The translations under genes were made by a program, and so were the position numbers. Below, one piece after another: positions 27,069-34,692 of a DNA stretch of 52,905 nt. The stretch comes from Gemmatimonadales bacterium. GTDB lineage: Bacteria > Gemmatimonadota > Gemmatimonadetes > Gemmatimonadales > GWC2-71-9. Location of the stretch: assembly GCA_011772755.1 (NCBI GenBank), contig WVYX01000187.1:1-52905 (forward strand), in the 5' to 3' direction. Under the pieces are notes generated by a model. That model was given only the letters and a program-made list of their open reading frames with translations. It was not told where the DNA came from and made no database searches. Numbering within the stretch: position 1 is the first letter of the stretch; every line of letters begins with the position of its first letter.

Positions 27069-27566
27069 ATGATTGAAGTCAAAGTCGCACACCTCGGCCT
27101 CGATCGGGCCACCAACACGCCTGTGGTGATCCTGCAGGAGAAGGAGGGAGAGCGTGTGCTGCCCATCTGGATCGGGCCTGCCGAGGCGAGTGCGATCGCC
27201 ATGGAGCTCGGCGGTGTGAAGTTCTCTCGGCCCCTCACTCACGACCTGGTGAAGCAGATAGTGTTGGGGTTGGGCGCCGATCTCAAGCGCGTGCTCATCA
27301 GCCAGGTGAAAGAGAACACCTACTACGCCGAACTCCACCTCCATCGCGACGACCATGTCATCCAGATCGATGCCCGGCCGTCGGACAGCATCGCCGTGGC
27401 GCTGCGGCTCAAGGCACCCATCTTCACGCAGGAGAGCTTGCTGGAGCTCACGACCATCGATACGGTGGATCCGGTGACACCCGATTCGGATAAGATGGAT
27501 CCTGAGTCGCTCAAGACCTACCTCGAGAACTTGGATCCACAAGATTTCGGCAAGTTCACTCCGTAG
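27069..27566 (+). CDS. Bifunctional nuclease-family protein (DUF151)
   Basis: A 165-residue protein with the BFN domain: strand VILQEKEGERVLPIWIG, PAEASAIAMEL, then PLTHDL and DARPSDSIAVALR. Plant members have DNase/RNase activity; bacterial roles are unclear. It follows ahcY by 6 nt, and the same placement near metabolic genes recurs in the family. Its 3' end overlaps the region that encodes the signal peptide of the next protein. Confidence 0.88.
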   Translation: MIEVKVAHLGLDRATNTPVVILQEKEGERVLPIWIGPAEASAIAMELGGVKFSRPLTHDLVKQIVLGLGADLKRVLISQVKENTYYAELHLHRDDHVIQIDARPSDSIAVALRLKAPIFTQESLLELTTIDTVDPVTPDSDKMDPESLKTYLENLDPQDFGKFTP

Positions 27567-27600
27567 CGCGACGCTCGCCGGGTTTCTCGCCCTGGGTCTC

Positions 27601-28656
27601 GTGGCGCCGATCGAGGCTCAGGGCTTTCGTGTGACCGGCCGGGTGGTGCACGTCCGGGGTGGGGACTCCACAGCTCTGGCGAGCCGGTGGGCCGTGCTCC
27701 ACCAGGTGGGCCCCACGGGGGGCGCGCCGGTGGACTCGCAACAGACGGACCGGGCCGGGCGCTACGCCCTCCACGCTCCGGCTGTGGACACGACCGCCAG
27801 CTACCTGGTGAGCGTGTACCACCACGGCATCGCCTATTTCACCAAACCCCTGCGACCGGCGGGCGCAGTGGGCACGGCAGACACGTTGTTCGTGTACGAC
27901 ACTGCCTCTGCGAGCCCGCCGATCGACCTCGGCGAGCGCCATGTGATGGTGCGCTCACGGGATTCCGACGGCTCCCGGCGGGTCATCGAGCTGCTCGTGC
28001 TGGTGAACAGGGGCGACAAGACTCGGGTCGCCGTCGACACGCTCCGGCCCGTGTGGCGTGGCGCGGTTCCGACTGAGGCCGTGCAGTTCGAGGTCGGTGC
28101 CAGCGAGGTGAGCGACCAGGCCATCGCGCGCCGAGGTGGCGCCGTTGAGGTGTTCGCTCCCGTCCCGCCGGGTGAGCGTCAACTACTCATCGGTTATGTG
28201 CTGCCCAGGTCGGTCAGCGAATTGGCGCTCCCGATCGATCAAGACACCGAGCGACTCAGCGTGATGCTGGAAGACACGGCGGCGGTGCTGCAGGGTGCCC
28301 TGGCGTTCGAGGGATGGGAGACACTGGAAGGTCTCGCATTTCGACGCTTTGCCGCGGCGCAGGTGCCCGCAGGCACTCCCGTGCTGATCCGGTTCAGGGC
28401 GGGGCCGCTGGCGCCGACTGCCGTCCTGTGGATCGTTGTCCCCCTCGCTACCCTCGCTCTGGTGGCGGGCCTCGTGCGGTGGTGGCGGCAAGCTGGCATT
28501 GAGAGCCCTGTGCAGGAGAGCCCCGCGGTGCTGGCGGGGCGTATCGCAGCCCTCGATGCGGCGTTCGCGGGCCGGGAGGACGACGACTACCGCCGGCAGC
28601 GGGCGGAACTGAAGCGGCGACTCGTCGAGGAGTTGGCGAGAAGAGAGAGCACCTAG
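27601..28656 (+). CDS. Exported, C-terminally membrane-anchored protein of unknown function; start uncertain
   Basis: From GTG 27601 the protein has 351 residues: a beta-rich carboxypeptidase-regulatory-like N-terminal domain (about 8-110), a central domain of unknown type, one membrane helix (AVLWIVVPLATLALVAGLV, near 285) and a charged helical tail. The same frame upstream encodes a clear signal-peptide core (ATLAGFLALGLVAPIEAQ), but between the in-frame stop at 27475 and 27601 there is no ATG, GTG or TTG. True initiation may use ATC 27535, ATT 27544 or CTG 27592, or a base may be wrong. It could be a Gram-negative assembly or cytochrome-type accessory protein; that is a guess. Confidence 0.65.
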   Translation: MAPIEAQGFRVTGRVVHVRGGDSTALASRWAVLHQVGPTGGAPVDSQQTDRAGRYALHAPAVDTTASYLVSVYHHGIAYFTKPLRPAGAVGTADTLFVYDTASASPPIDLGERHVMVRSRDSDGSRRVIELLVLVNRGDKTRVAVDTLRPVWRGAVPTEAVQFEVGASEVSDQAIARRGGAVEVFAPVPPGERQLLIGYVLPRSVSELALPIDQDTERLSVMLEDTAAVLQGALAFEGWETLEGLAFRRFAAAQVPAGTPVLIRFRAGPLAPTAVLWIVVPLATLALVAGLVRWWRQAGIESPVQESPAVLAGRIAALDAAFAGREDDDYRRQRAELKRRLVEELARREST

Positions 28657-28787
28657 CAATTCGCAGCTCGCAATTCGAATCGCTAATTGCGGACTGCTGG
28701 AATTGCGACTAGACTAAGAACCACGAAGAGCGAAGCAGCTAGCAGTTGGCAATTCGAATTGCGAATTGCGAAATCCGAGTTGCTTCA
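28657..28787. repeat. AATTCG-word repeat island
   Basis: The gap before the B12 riboswitch is made from variants of GCAATTCG and its complement, much more AT-rich than its surroundings. It includes the perfect 14-nt palindrome GCAATTCGAATTGC at 28749-28762, GCAATTCGAATCGC near 28674, and two further AATTGCG copies. It can fold on itself extensively. No gene is present. Confidence 0.65.
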
Positions 28788-29019
28788 GTGCGAACCGATA
28801 GGCGGAAGCCGGTGAGAGTCCGGCGCGGCCCCGCCACTGTAACGGGCGTGCTGGTCGGCTCAACAGCCACTGGGAAACCGGGAAGGCGAGCCGACTGCCC
28901 GAAGCCAGGAGACGCCATCCGTTCGCGCCACCAATGGATCCCTCGCGGGAGGGAAGGTGGGCACGCGAACCAGGGACATTTCAGCCGCGTCCGCTCACAT
29001 CCTTCCGGCCCGGAAGGAT
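28788..29019 (+). promoter_or_regulatory. Cobalamin (B12) riboswitch with expression platform
   Basis: The conserved aptamer core is readable: GGAAGCCGGTGAGAGTCCGG, CCCCGCCACTGTAA, then AGCCACTGGGAA and GAAGCCAGGAGAC. Helix P1 forms between 28788-28795 and 28921-28928. The strand GTTCGCG (28921-28927) can instead pair with CGCGAAC at 28964-28970, giving an alternative fold. A 9-bp hairpin (28999-29007 with 29011-29019) hides the GGAAGG ribosome-binding site of btuF. B12 binding should therefore lower btuF translation. Confidence 0.93.
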
Positions 29020-29028
29020 TGAGCGGTC

Positions 29029-29907
29029 TTGATTTGGAGACGTAGCCCCCTCGTACTCGGGGCAGCGCTCCTCACCGCCTGCGGTCCGAGCGGCTCCCCC
29101 TCGTCGGGGCCAGTGGTCGATGACGCTGGTCGGCCTGTCGCGCTCGACCGGCCGGCGCAGCGCATCGTATCTCTCTCGCCTGCCACAACTGAACTGCTGT
29201 TTGCCATCGGTGCCGGCGATCGCGTCGTGGGGCGCACCCGCTGGTGCGAGGATCCCCCCGAGGCAACCCGGGTCCCGAGCGTGGGAGATGGCCTCAATCC
29301 CAACGTCGAGGTCGTCGCAGCGCGCCGACCGGACCTCGTAGTGTTCTACCACTCCCCCCTGAATGCAGCGGCCATCGAGCAGCTGGCTGGCATGCGCGTC
29401 GCGACGGCGAGTCTCGAGCTGGATGGCCTGGCTGATCTGCGCCGCGCGGCGGGCATGCTCGGCGAGCTCACGGGTCAGCGTGCTCGCGCCGACTCACTCG
29501 TGGCAGCGTTCGATGCCGAGCTTGCCGAGTTGACGGGTTCACCGGTCGCCGAACGGCCCAGTGTGCTCATTCTGTCGTGGGCCAGCCCGCCCATCGTCAT
29601 CGGCTCGGGGAGTTTCCTCAGCGAGATCGTGGAGCTCGCCGGTGGACGGAACCTGTTCGGCGATCTCCCTCAGCCGTCGGCCACAGTGAGCATCGAGACC
29701 GTGGCGGCGCGCGATCCCGACGTGGTCTTGGTGGTGGAGGGTGGGGAACGTCCGGCCTGGGCAGAGCGACCCGAGTGGCAAATCGTGGGCGCGGTGCGGG
29801 AGGGTAGCTTCGCAGTGGTGACGGGTACCGAGTTCGGCCGTCCCTCCTTCAGGGCACCCCGGGCGATCCGTCAGCTCCGGTCGGTCATGAGACAATGGGC
29901 CCACTGA
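29029..29907 (+). CDS. btuF: Cobalamin ABC transporter, periplasmic binding lipoprotein
   Basis: A 292-residue BtuF/FepB-like binding protein. TTG 29029 lies about 10 nt after the GGAAGG site that is buried in the riboswitch hairpin. The leader ends in the lipobox LLTAC (Cys18). Family features: RIVSLSPATTELLFAIGAGD, VEVVAARRPDLVV and a Trp-rich ligand region (RTRWCEDPP). Substrate assignment to cobalamin rests on the riboswitch. It overlaps btuC by 13 nt. Confidence 0.9.
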   Translation: MIWRRSPLVLGAALLTACGPSGSPSSGPVVDDAGRPVALDRPAQRIVSLSPATTELLFAIGAGDRVVGRTRWCEDPPEATRVPSVGDGLNPNVEVVAARRPDLVVFYHSPLNAAAIEQLAGMRVATASLELDGLADLRRAAGMLGELTGQRARADSLVAAFDAELAELTGSPVAERPSVLILSWASPPIVIGSGSFLSEIVELAGGRNLFGDLPQPSATVSIETVAARDPDVVLVVEGGERPAWAERPEWQIVGAVREGSFAVVTGTEFGRPSFRAPRAIRQLRSVMRQWAH

Positions 29908-30875
29908 GCCGCTGGTTGGTGTTGGGAGCGACGGCGGCCGTGGTGGCGCTTGCCGCGCTGGCAGTGGGGCCGGCTGAGCTCTCTCTGGTGGAAGTGTGGC
30001 GCGCCCTCCTCGGGACGGGAGACGTCACCGCGGTGGCGATCATCCGTGACCTGCGGCTTCCTCGGGTACTGCTGGCCTTCCTCATCGGGGGAAGCCTTTC
30101 GGTGACCGGCGCCACGCTGCAGGCGCTCGTGCGAAACCCGCTGGCTGACCCCTACCTCTTGGGACTCTCGGGTGGCGCGGGTCTCGGCGCCGTGGCCGCG
30201 ATCGTGTTGCACGTCGGCGGAGCCTGGGGCGTCCCGGCAGCAGCGCTGGTGGGAGCGCTCCTCGCCATCGCCTTGGTCTATCGCATTGCGGTGGTGACGG
30301 GAAGCGTGCTGGACGCCCGGGTCCTGCTCCTCGGAGGTGTGGTGGTGGGATCGTTCGCTGCGGCGGTGATGGGTGCAATCATGGCGGTCTCTCCGGCGCC
30401 GGAGGTGCATAGTGCCGTGCTGTGGTGGCTGGGCAGCTTCGATCGCGCGTCGTGGCAGTCCCTCGGGATCTTCGGCGCATACGCAGTCATTCCGCTGGGT
30501 GTCCTCTACAGCATGGCTCGCCCACTGGATCTCCTCGCCTTGGGTGAGGAGTCGGCGCGCTTTCTCGGCGCCGATGTGGAACGGCTCAAGCGGGTGTTGT
30601 ACTTCGTCGCCTCCGTGCTCACCGCGGCGGCGGTATCCATCTCCGGCATCATTGGTTTCGTTGGGCTGGTCATTCCCCATGCCATCCGGATCCTGTGGGG
30701 TCACACACACCAGGCGCTGCTTCCCGGCGCCTTCCTGCTTGGTGGGGCGCTCATGGTGCTGGCGGATGCGGTTGCACGCACGGCCTTCGCGCCTCTCGAG
30801 CTACCGGTGGGAGTAGTGACGGCTCTGATCGGTGTTCCCGTCTTCATTGTGCTGGTGAGGCGATGGGCCAGATGA
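29895..30875 (+). CDS. btuC: Cobalamin ABC transporter, permease
   Basis: A 326-residue FecCD-family permease with about ten membrane helices. Signatures: RLPRVLLAFLIGGSLSVTGA, LVRNPLADPYLLGLSGGAGLG and GFVGLVIPHAIRI (the coupling-helix region that contacts the ATPase). It overlaps btuF and btuD by 13 nt each. It pairs with BtuF and BtuD to move B12 across the inner membrane. Confidence 0.93.
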   Translation: MGPLSRWLVLGATAAVVALAALAVGPAELSLVEVWRALLGTGDVTAVAIIRDLRLPRVLLAFLIGGSLSVTGATLQALVRNPLADPYLLGLSGGAGLGAVAAIVLHVGGAWGVPAAALVGALLAIALVYRIAVVTGSVLDARVLLLGGVVVGSFAAAVMGAIMAVSPAPEVHSAVLWWLGSFDRASWQSLGIFGAYAVIPLGVLYSMARPLDLLALGEESARFLGADVERLKRVLYFVASVLTAAAVSISGIIGFVGLVIPHAIRILWGHTHQALLPGAFLLGGALMVLADAVARTAFAPLELPVGVVTALIGVPVFIVLVRRWAR

Positions 30876-31666
30876 TCTTCGAGACACGGGGTGTCAGCTA
30901 TCGGTATCCCAGTGTCGTGGGCGAGGCCGTTCGAGACGTGACACTGTCGATTGCCGCCGGCGAGCTGGTGGGGATCGTGGGACCGAACGGTAGCGGGAAG
31001 ACCACGCTCCTTCGTCTTCTTCTGGGCGTGCTGCGGCCCCTGGCAGGCGAGGTGCTCGTGGCAGGCCGGTCGGCGGCGTCGTGGAAGCGTCGGGAGTTGG
31101 CCCGCCTGGTCGGCGTGGTGTCACAGCGTGAAGAACCGGCGTTTCCCCTCCGTGTGCGGGAGGCGGTGCTCTTCGGGCGGTATCCCCACCTCGGTCCCCT
31201 GGGTGCTCCCCGCGGTCATGATCTCGCCGCCGTGGAGCAAGCCCTCGAGCGGTGCGACGTGGGGCACATTCGCGACCGGTGGATCGCCACCCTCTCTGGT
31301 GGCGAGTGGCAGCGTGTCCGGATCGCTCGGGCTCTGGCTCAGGCACCCAAGGCGCTGGTGCTGGACGAGCCCACCGCCAATCTCGACATCCGGCACGAGA
31401 TGGAGGTGCTCGAACTGGTGGCGGAACTGGTGCGCGACCAAGGGCTGGCCGGTGTGTTGGTGACGCACCATGTGAATCTCGCAGCGCGTTTTGTCGACCG
31501 GATCGTCGTGATGGTCGAAGGCGCCGCCCGGGCTGTTGGGCGACCGGAAGAGGTGCTTCAGGGAGGCGTTCTCGAAGAGGTCTTCCGCTGGCCCGTGGCT
31601 CTGTCGCCGTGGCAGGGAGTGCCGCAGGTGATCCCGCTACGGCGGTGGGAACAGCGTGAAACCTGA
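30863..31666 (+). CDS. btuD: Cobalamin ABC transporter, ATPase
   Basis: A 267-residue ABC ATPase. Walker A GPNGSGKTTLL, Q-loop VSQREEPAFPL, signature LSGGEWQRVRIARAL, Walker B KALVLDEPTANLD and switch His in LVTHHVN. The frame is open upstream, but ATG 30863 fits the fold's start (IFETRGVSYRYP); ATG 30872 is the alternative. The extra C-terminal 40 residues are usual for the FhuC/BtuD group. Confidence 0.93.
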   Translation: MGQMIFETRGVSYRYPSVVGEAVRDVTLSIAAGELVGIVGPNGSGKTTLLRLLLGVLRPLAGEVLVAGRSAASWKRRELARLVGVVSQREEPAFPLRVREAVLFGRYPHLGPLGAPRGHDLAAVEQALERCDVGHIRDRWIATLSGGEWQRVRIARALAQAPKALVLDEPTANLDIRHEMEVLELVAELVRDQGLAGVLVTHHVNLAARFVDRIVVMVEGAARAVGRPEEVLQGGVLEEVFRWPVALSPWQGVPQVIPLRRWEQRET

Positions 31667-31790
31667 AAACTGAGATGTGAAGCGTGAAAGGAGAAACATG
31701 AAAGGTGAGATGCGAATGGTCGCACGCCGTCACGTTTCACATTTCACGATTCACACATTGCTTCATGCCGTCATGCCGTTGTGCCGTACT
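31667..31790. repeat. GTGAAA-word repeat island with inverted copies
   Basis: Between btuD and btuB the DNA repeats CGTGAAA-type words in one direction (GAAGCGTGAAAGG, ACATGAAAGGTGAG) and then their complements (CACGTTTCACATTTCACGATTCAC, split around 31732-31755), so that a long imperfect stem is possible. The btuD stop lies within the same word pattern (GTGAAACCTGAAAAC). Farther on is a CATGCCGTCATGCCGTTGTGCCG string. Confidence 0.65.
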
Positions 31791-31813
31791 GCTGTGATAG
31801 GAGACCCAGACTC

Positions 31814-33787
31814 ATGACCCGATCATCAATCGTGCTCAGCATCAGCGTTCTCGGTGCCGTCGTTCATGTGTCGCCCCTCCAGGGCCAGGAGCCGCGAGAC
31901 ACGGTGCAACTCGGCCCGGTCGTGGTCACCGCGACGCGCCTCGCAACCCCCCGGGCCTCGATCGCGGCAACTGTGACGGTGTTGGACGGAGATGAGCTTA
32001 AGGCGAGAGGCATCCGGTACGTGATGGATGCCCTGCGCGAGGTGCCGGGCCTCACGGTGGTCCAGTCGGGGTCGTTCGGCTCCCTCACGTCGGTGTTCTT
32101 GCGCGGCGGGGAGAGTGACTACGTGAAGGTCCTGGTCGATGGCGCCCCTATCAACGATCCCGGTGGTGCTGTTGACTTCGCCAACCTCACGACGGACAAC
32201 GTCGAGCGCATCGAGATCGTCCGTGGCCCAGTGAGCGTGCTGTACGGATCCGACGCCGTCTCTGGTGTCGTCCAGATCTTCACCCGACAGGGCCGGGGCA
32301 GTGCACGGGGAGAGCTTGGCGTCCGGGGCGGAACCTATGGGTCACTGGACGTCGACGTTGGCCTCAGCGGCGGGACCGAGAGTGTGAACTACGCGTTTGC
32401 GTTTGCCCGTTCCACAACCGACGGGTTGCATCAGTTCAACAGCGACTACGACAACACCGTGTGGAGCGGCCTCATACGAGCGCGGCCGGATCCCCGTACC
32501 GACGCCCAGCTCTCGCTACGGTATTCGGACAGCGAGTTCCACTTTCCGACTGACGGCATCGGCGAGGTCGTGGACGAGAATGCGTTTCGGCTGCAGGACC
32601 GGCTCACGGGCTCCCTGGACATCGGCCGGTCTCTGACCGATCGGCTGGAGGCGCGCCTGCTCCTGGCGCTCAGTGAGACCGACGGCGGCCTGGACGACCG
32701 GGCCGACGGCCCCAGCGACACCCTCGGGTTCTTCGGCTTCTCGAGCGTGCAGGCCGTCGCCCGACGCAGCGCTGACCTGCGACTCAACCTGTACGCGACC
32801 GAAGGCAACGTGGTGACCGTCGGCGCGCAGCTGGAGGAGGAAACGGAACGGAGCTTCAGCGAATCACACAGCCAGTTCGGCAGCTCCACCGCCTCCCTGG
32901 ACGTGAACCGCTCCAACTACGGGTACTATGCGCAGGTGCATGCGACACCCCTTGCCGGTCTGGGGATCACCTTCGGGGCCCGGCTGGAAGACAACGAGCG
33001 GTTCGGGTCGTTCTTCACATATCGGGGTGGAGCCACCTACCGACTCGCGACTGGGACGCGTGTGCGGGCGTCCATCGGCAAGGCCTTCAAGGAGCCCACC
33101 TTCTTCGAGAACTTCGCCGATTCTCCGTTTGCGCGGGGGAATCCGGATCTCGAGCCCGAACGCACCACCAGCTGGGAAGTGGGTGTGGAGCAGGTGCTGC
33201 TGCACGGACGGCTGAGGCTTGCCGCCACGTACTTCGAGCAACGGTTCCGCGACCTCATTCAGTTCACGTTCACCGTGCCAGCTCCGGGTGATCCCAACTA
33301 CTTCAACGTGGCGGCCGCGAACGCATCCGGTGTGGAAGTGGAGATCCGCGCCGTCCCGCTGCCCGAATTCACGGTCGGGGGCAGCTACACCCGTCTCGGG
33401 GCCGACGTCGTTGACGCGGGCTTCGATGCCGGTCCGGGAGCAGGATTCGTGGTGGGCGAGCGACTGCTCCGGCGACCGACCCACACGCTGGCCTTCGGCG
33501 GGTCGTACCGGTTCCTCGGGAGGGGATCCCTCTCGACCAGGCTGAGCTACGTTGGGAATCGGGACGACCGGGATTTCTCTACGTTTCCGGCAACCCCTGT
33601 TGTCCTGCCCGGTTACGTCAGAGTGGACGTCGCGGCCGAGGTGGGCGTGGTGCAGCGCCGGGGCGCGCTCCCAGGCTTCACGGCCACGGTGCGGGTCGAG
33701 AACCTGTTTGACGAGCAGTACGAGCAGGTGTTCGGGTTCCCGTCGCCGAGGAGGACGGTCCTGGTGGGGGGAAGGGTGGGGTTCTGA
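31814..33787 (+). CDS. btuB: TonB-dependent cobalamin receptor, BtuB-type
   Basis: A 657-residue outer membrane receptor. ATG 31814 follows AGGAG at 31799-31803. A signal peptide ends near residue 25. The plug domain (about 40-165) has VVVTATR, MDALREVPGLTVVQSG, VFLRGGESDYVKVLVDG and VERIEIVRGPVSVLYGSDA. The rest is a beta-barrel ending in an aromatic residue (GGRVGF), as required for outer membrane assembly. It is likely co-regulated with the btuFCD genes upstream, though a 147-nt repeat-filled gap separates them. Confidence 0.9.
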   Translation: MTRSSIVLSISVLGAVVHVSPLQGQEPRDTVQLGPVVVTATRLATPRASIAATVTVLDGDELKARGIRYVMDALREVPGLTVVQSGSFGSLTSVFLRGGESDYVKVLVDGAPINDPGGAVDFANLTTDNVERIEIVRGPVSVLYGSDAVSGVVQIFTRQGRGSARGELGVRGGTYGSLDVDVGLSGGTESVNYAFAFARSTTDGLHQFNSDYDNTVWSGLIRARPDPRTDAQLSLRYSDSEFHFPTDGIGEVVDENAFRLQDRLTGSLDIGRSLTDRLEARLLLALSETDGGLDDRADGPSDTLGFFGFSSVQAVARRSADLRLNLYATEGNVVTVGAQLEEETERSFSESHSQFGSSTASLDVNRSNYGYYAQVHATPLAGLGITFGARLEDNERFGSFFTYRGGATYRLATGTRVRASIGKAFKEPTFFENFADSPFARGNPDLEPERTTSWEVGVEQVLLHGRLRLAATYFEQRFRDLIQFTFTVPAPGDPNYFNVAAANASGVEVEIRAVPLPEFTVGGSYTRLGADVVDAGFDAGPGAGFVVGERLLRRPTHTLAFGGSYRFLGRGSLSTRLSYVGNRDDRDFSTFPATPVVLPGYVRVDVAAEVGVVQRRGALPGFTATVRVENLFDEQYEQVFGFPSPRRTVLVGGRVGF

Positions 33788-33792
33788 GTGGT

Positions 33793-33925
33793 GTGAGGTG
33801 CGCGGGGAGCGGGGAGCGGTCCTAGGTCCTCGGTCGTCGGGGCCTGGGGATGGGTGTTCGGGAACCGGGATCCGACCTGAGCACCTCCTAAGACCTTAGG
33901 ACCTACGACCGCTCCCCGCTCCCCG
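33793..33925. repeat. Long palindromic interspersed element, copy 1
   Basis: Arms 33803-33829 and 33899-33925 are inverted repeats of 27 nt with one mismatch by eye (outer part CGGGGAGCGGGGAGCGGTC). The segment 33810-33885 is present again, in reverse orientation, at 50076-50150 with about 7 differences. It fills the gap between btuB and recO and reaches to 17 nt before the recO start codon. It could form a very stable hairpin and act as a terminator for btuB. Confidence 0.8.
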
Positions 33926-33942
33926 TTGGTATCTTTGAGCCC

Positions 33943-34692
33943 ATGCCCCCCGTCTCCACCCCCGCCGTTGTGCTCCACGCGTTTCCCTACGGTGAAACCT
34001 CCAAGATCGTGCGGTTGCTGACGCTGGAGCATGGGGTCCAGAGCGCGATTGCAAAGGGGGCGCGGCGACCCAACAGCAAGTTCGGAGCGTGCCTGCAGCT
34101 GTTGAGTGAGGGAACGGCCCAGCTCTATCTCAAACCGACCCGAGAGCTCCAGACGTTGGCGGAATTCGATGTAATCGTTCAGCGTCCCGAGTTGGCACGG
34201 GATGTGGATCGGTATGCTGCCGGGGCTGCCCTGGCGGAGCTGGTCATGCGATTCTCCCCGGCAGAGCCTCATCCGGAGATCTACCAGCTGGTGGTGGCTG
34301 AGCTCGACCATCTCGCAACGGTGGCGAAGGAGGAGTTGGATGCAGCGGCCCTTGGAGCGTTGTGGGGGACGGTGTGCGCTCTGGGGTTCGCGCCGAACAT
34401 CGGCGTGTGCGCCCGGGACGGTGCCGAGCTTCCAGGTGGCACGGTGGCGTTCTCCGTTGCCGACGGCGGGTTTCTGTGTAGACGTTGCGCTCGGGGAACG
34501 GCGACTTCCAAGCTCACGGCTTCGGATCGCCAGGTGCTCGAGCGACTGATTACCGGGCGGAGAGCGGAGATCGGTAGCTTGTCACCACGTCACGCGGCGG
34601 CACACCGGCGGCTGTTGGCCCGGTTCGTCGAACGGCACGTGGCCGACGGTCGTGAGCTCCGGGCACTGGACTTCTGGCAGGGGCACTCGTGA
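33943..34692 (+). CDS. recO: DNA repair protein RecO
   Basis: A 249-residue protein that helps RecR load RecA on SSB-coated DNA. The N-terminal OB fold (about 1-80) reads AVVLHAFPYGETSKIVRLLT and KGARRPNSKFGA. The C-terminal helical domain has Cys residues of a partial zinc site (VCARDG, CRRCARG). No RBS is evident because a repeat element ends just upstream. The stop overlaps selB by 4 nt (GTGA). Confidence 0.92.
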   Translation: MPPVSTPAVVLHAFPYGETSKIVRLLTLEHGVQSAIAKGARRPNSKFGACLQLLSEGTAQLYLKPTRELQTLAEFDVIVQRPELARDVDRYAAGAALAELVMRFSPAEPHPEIYQLVVAELDHLATVAKEELDAAALGALWGTVCALGFAPNIGVCARDGAELPGGTVAFSVADGGFLCRRCARGTATSKLTASDRQVLERLITGRRAEIGSLSPRHAAAHRRLLARFVERHVADGRELRALDFWQGHS

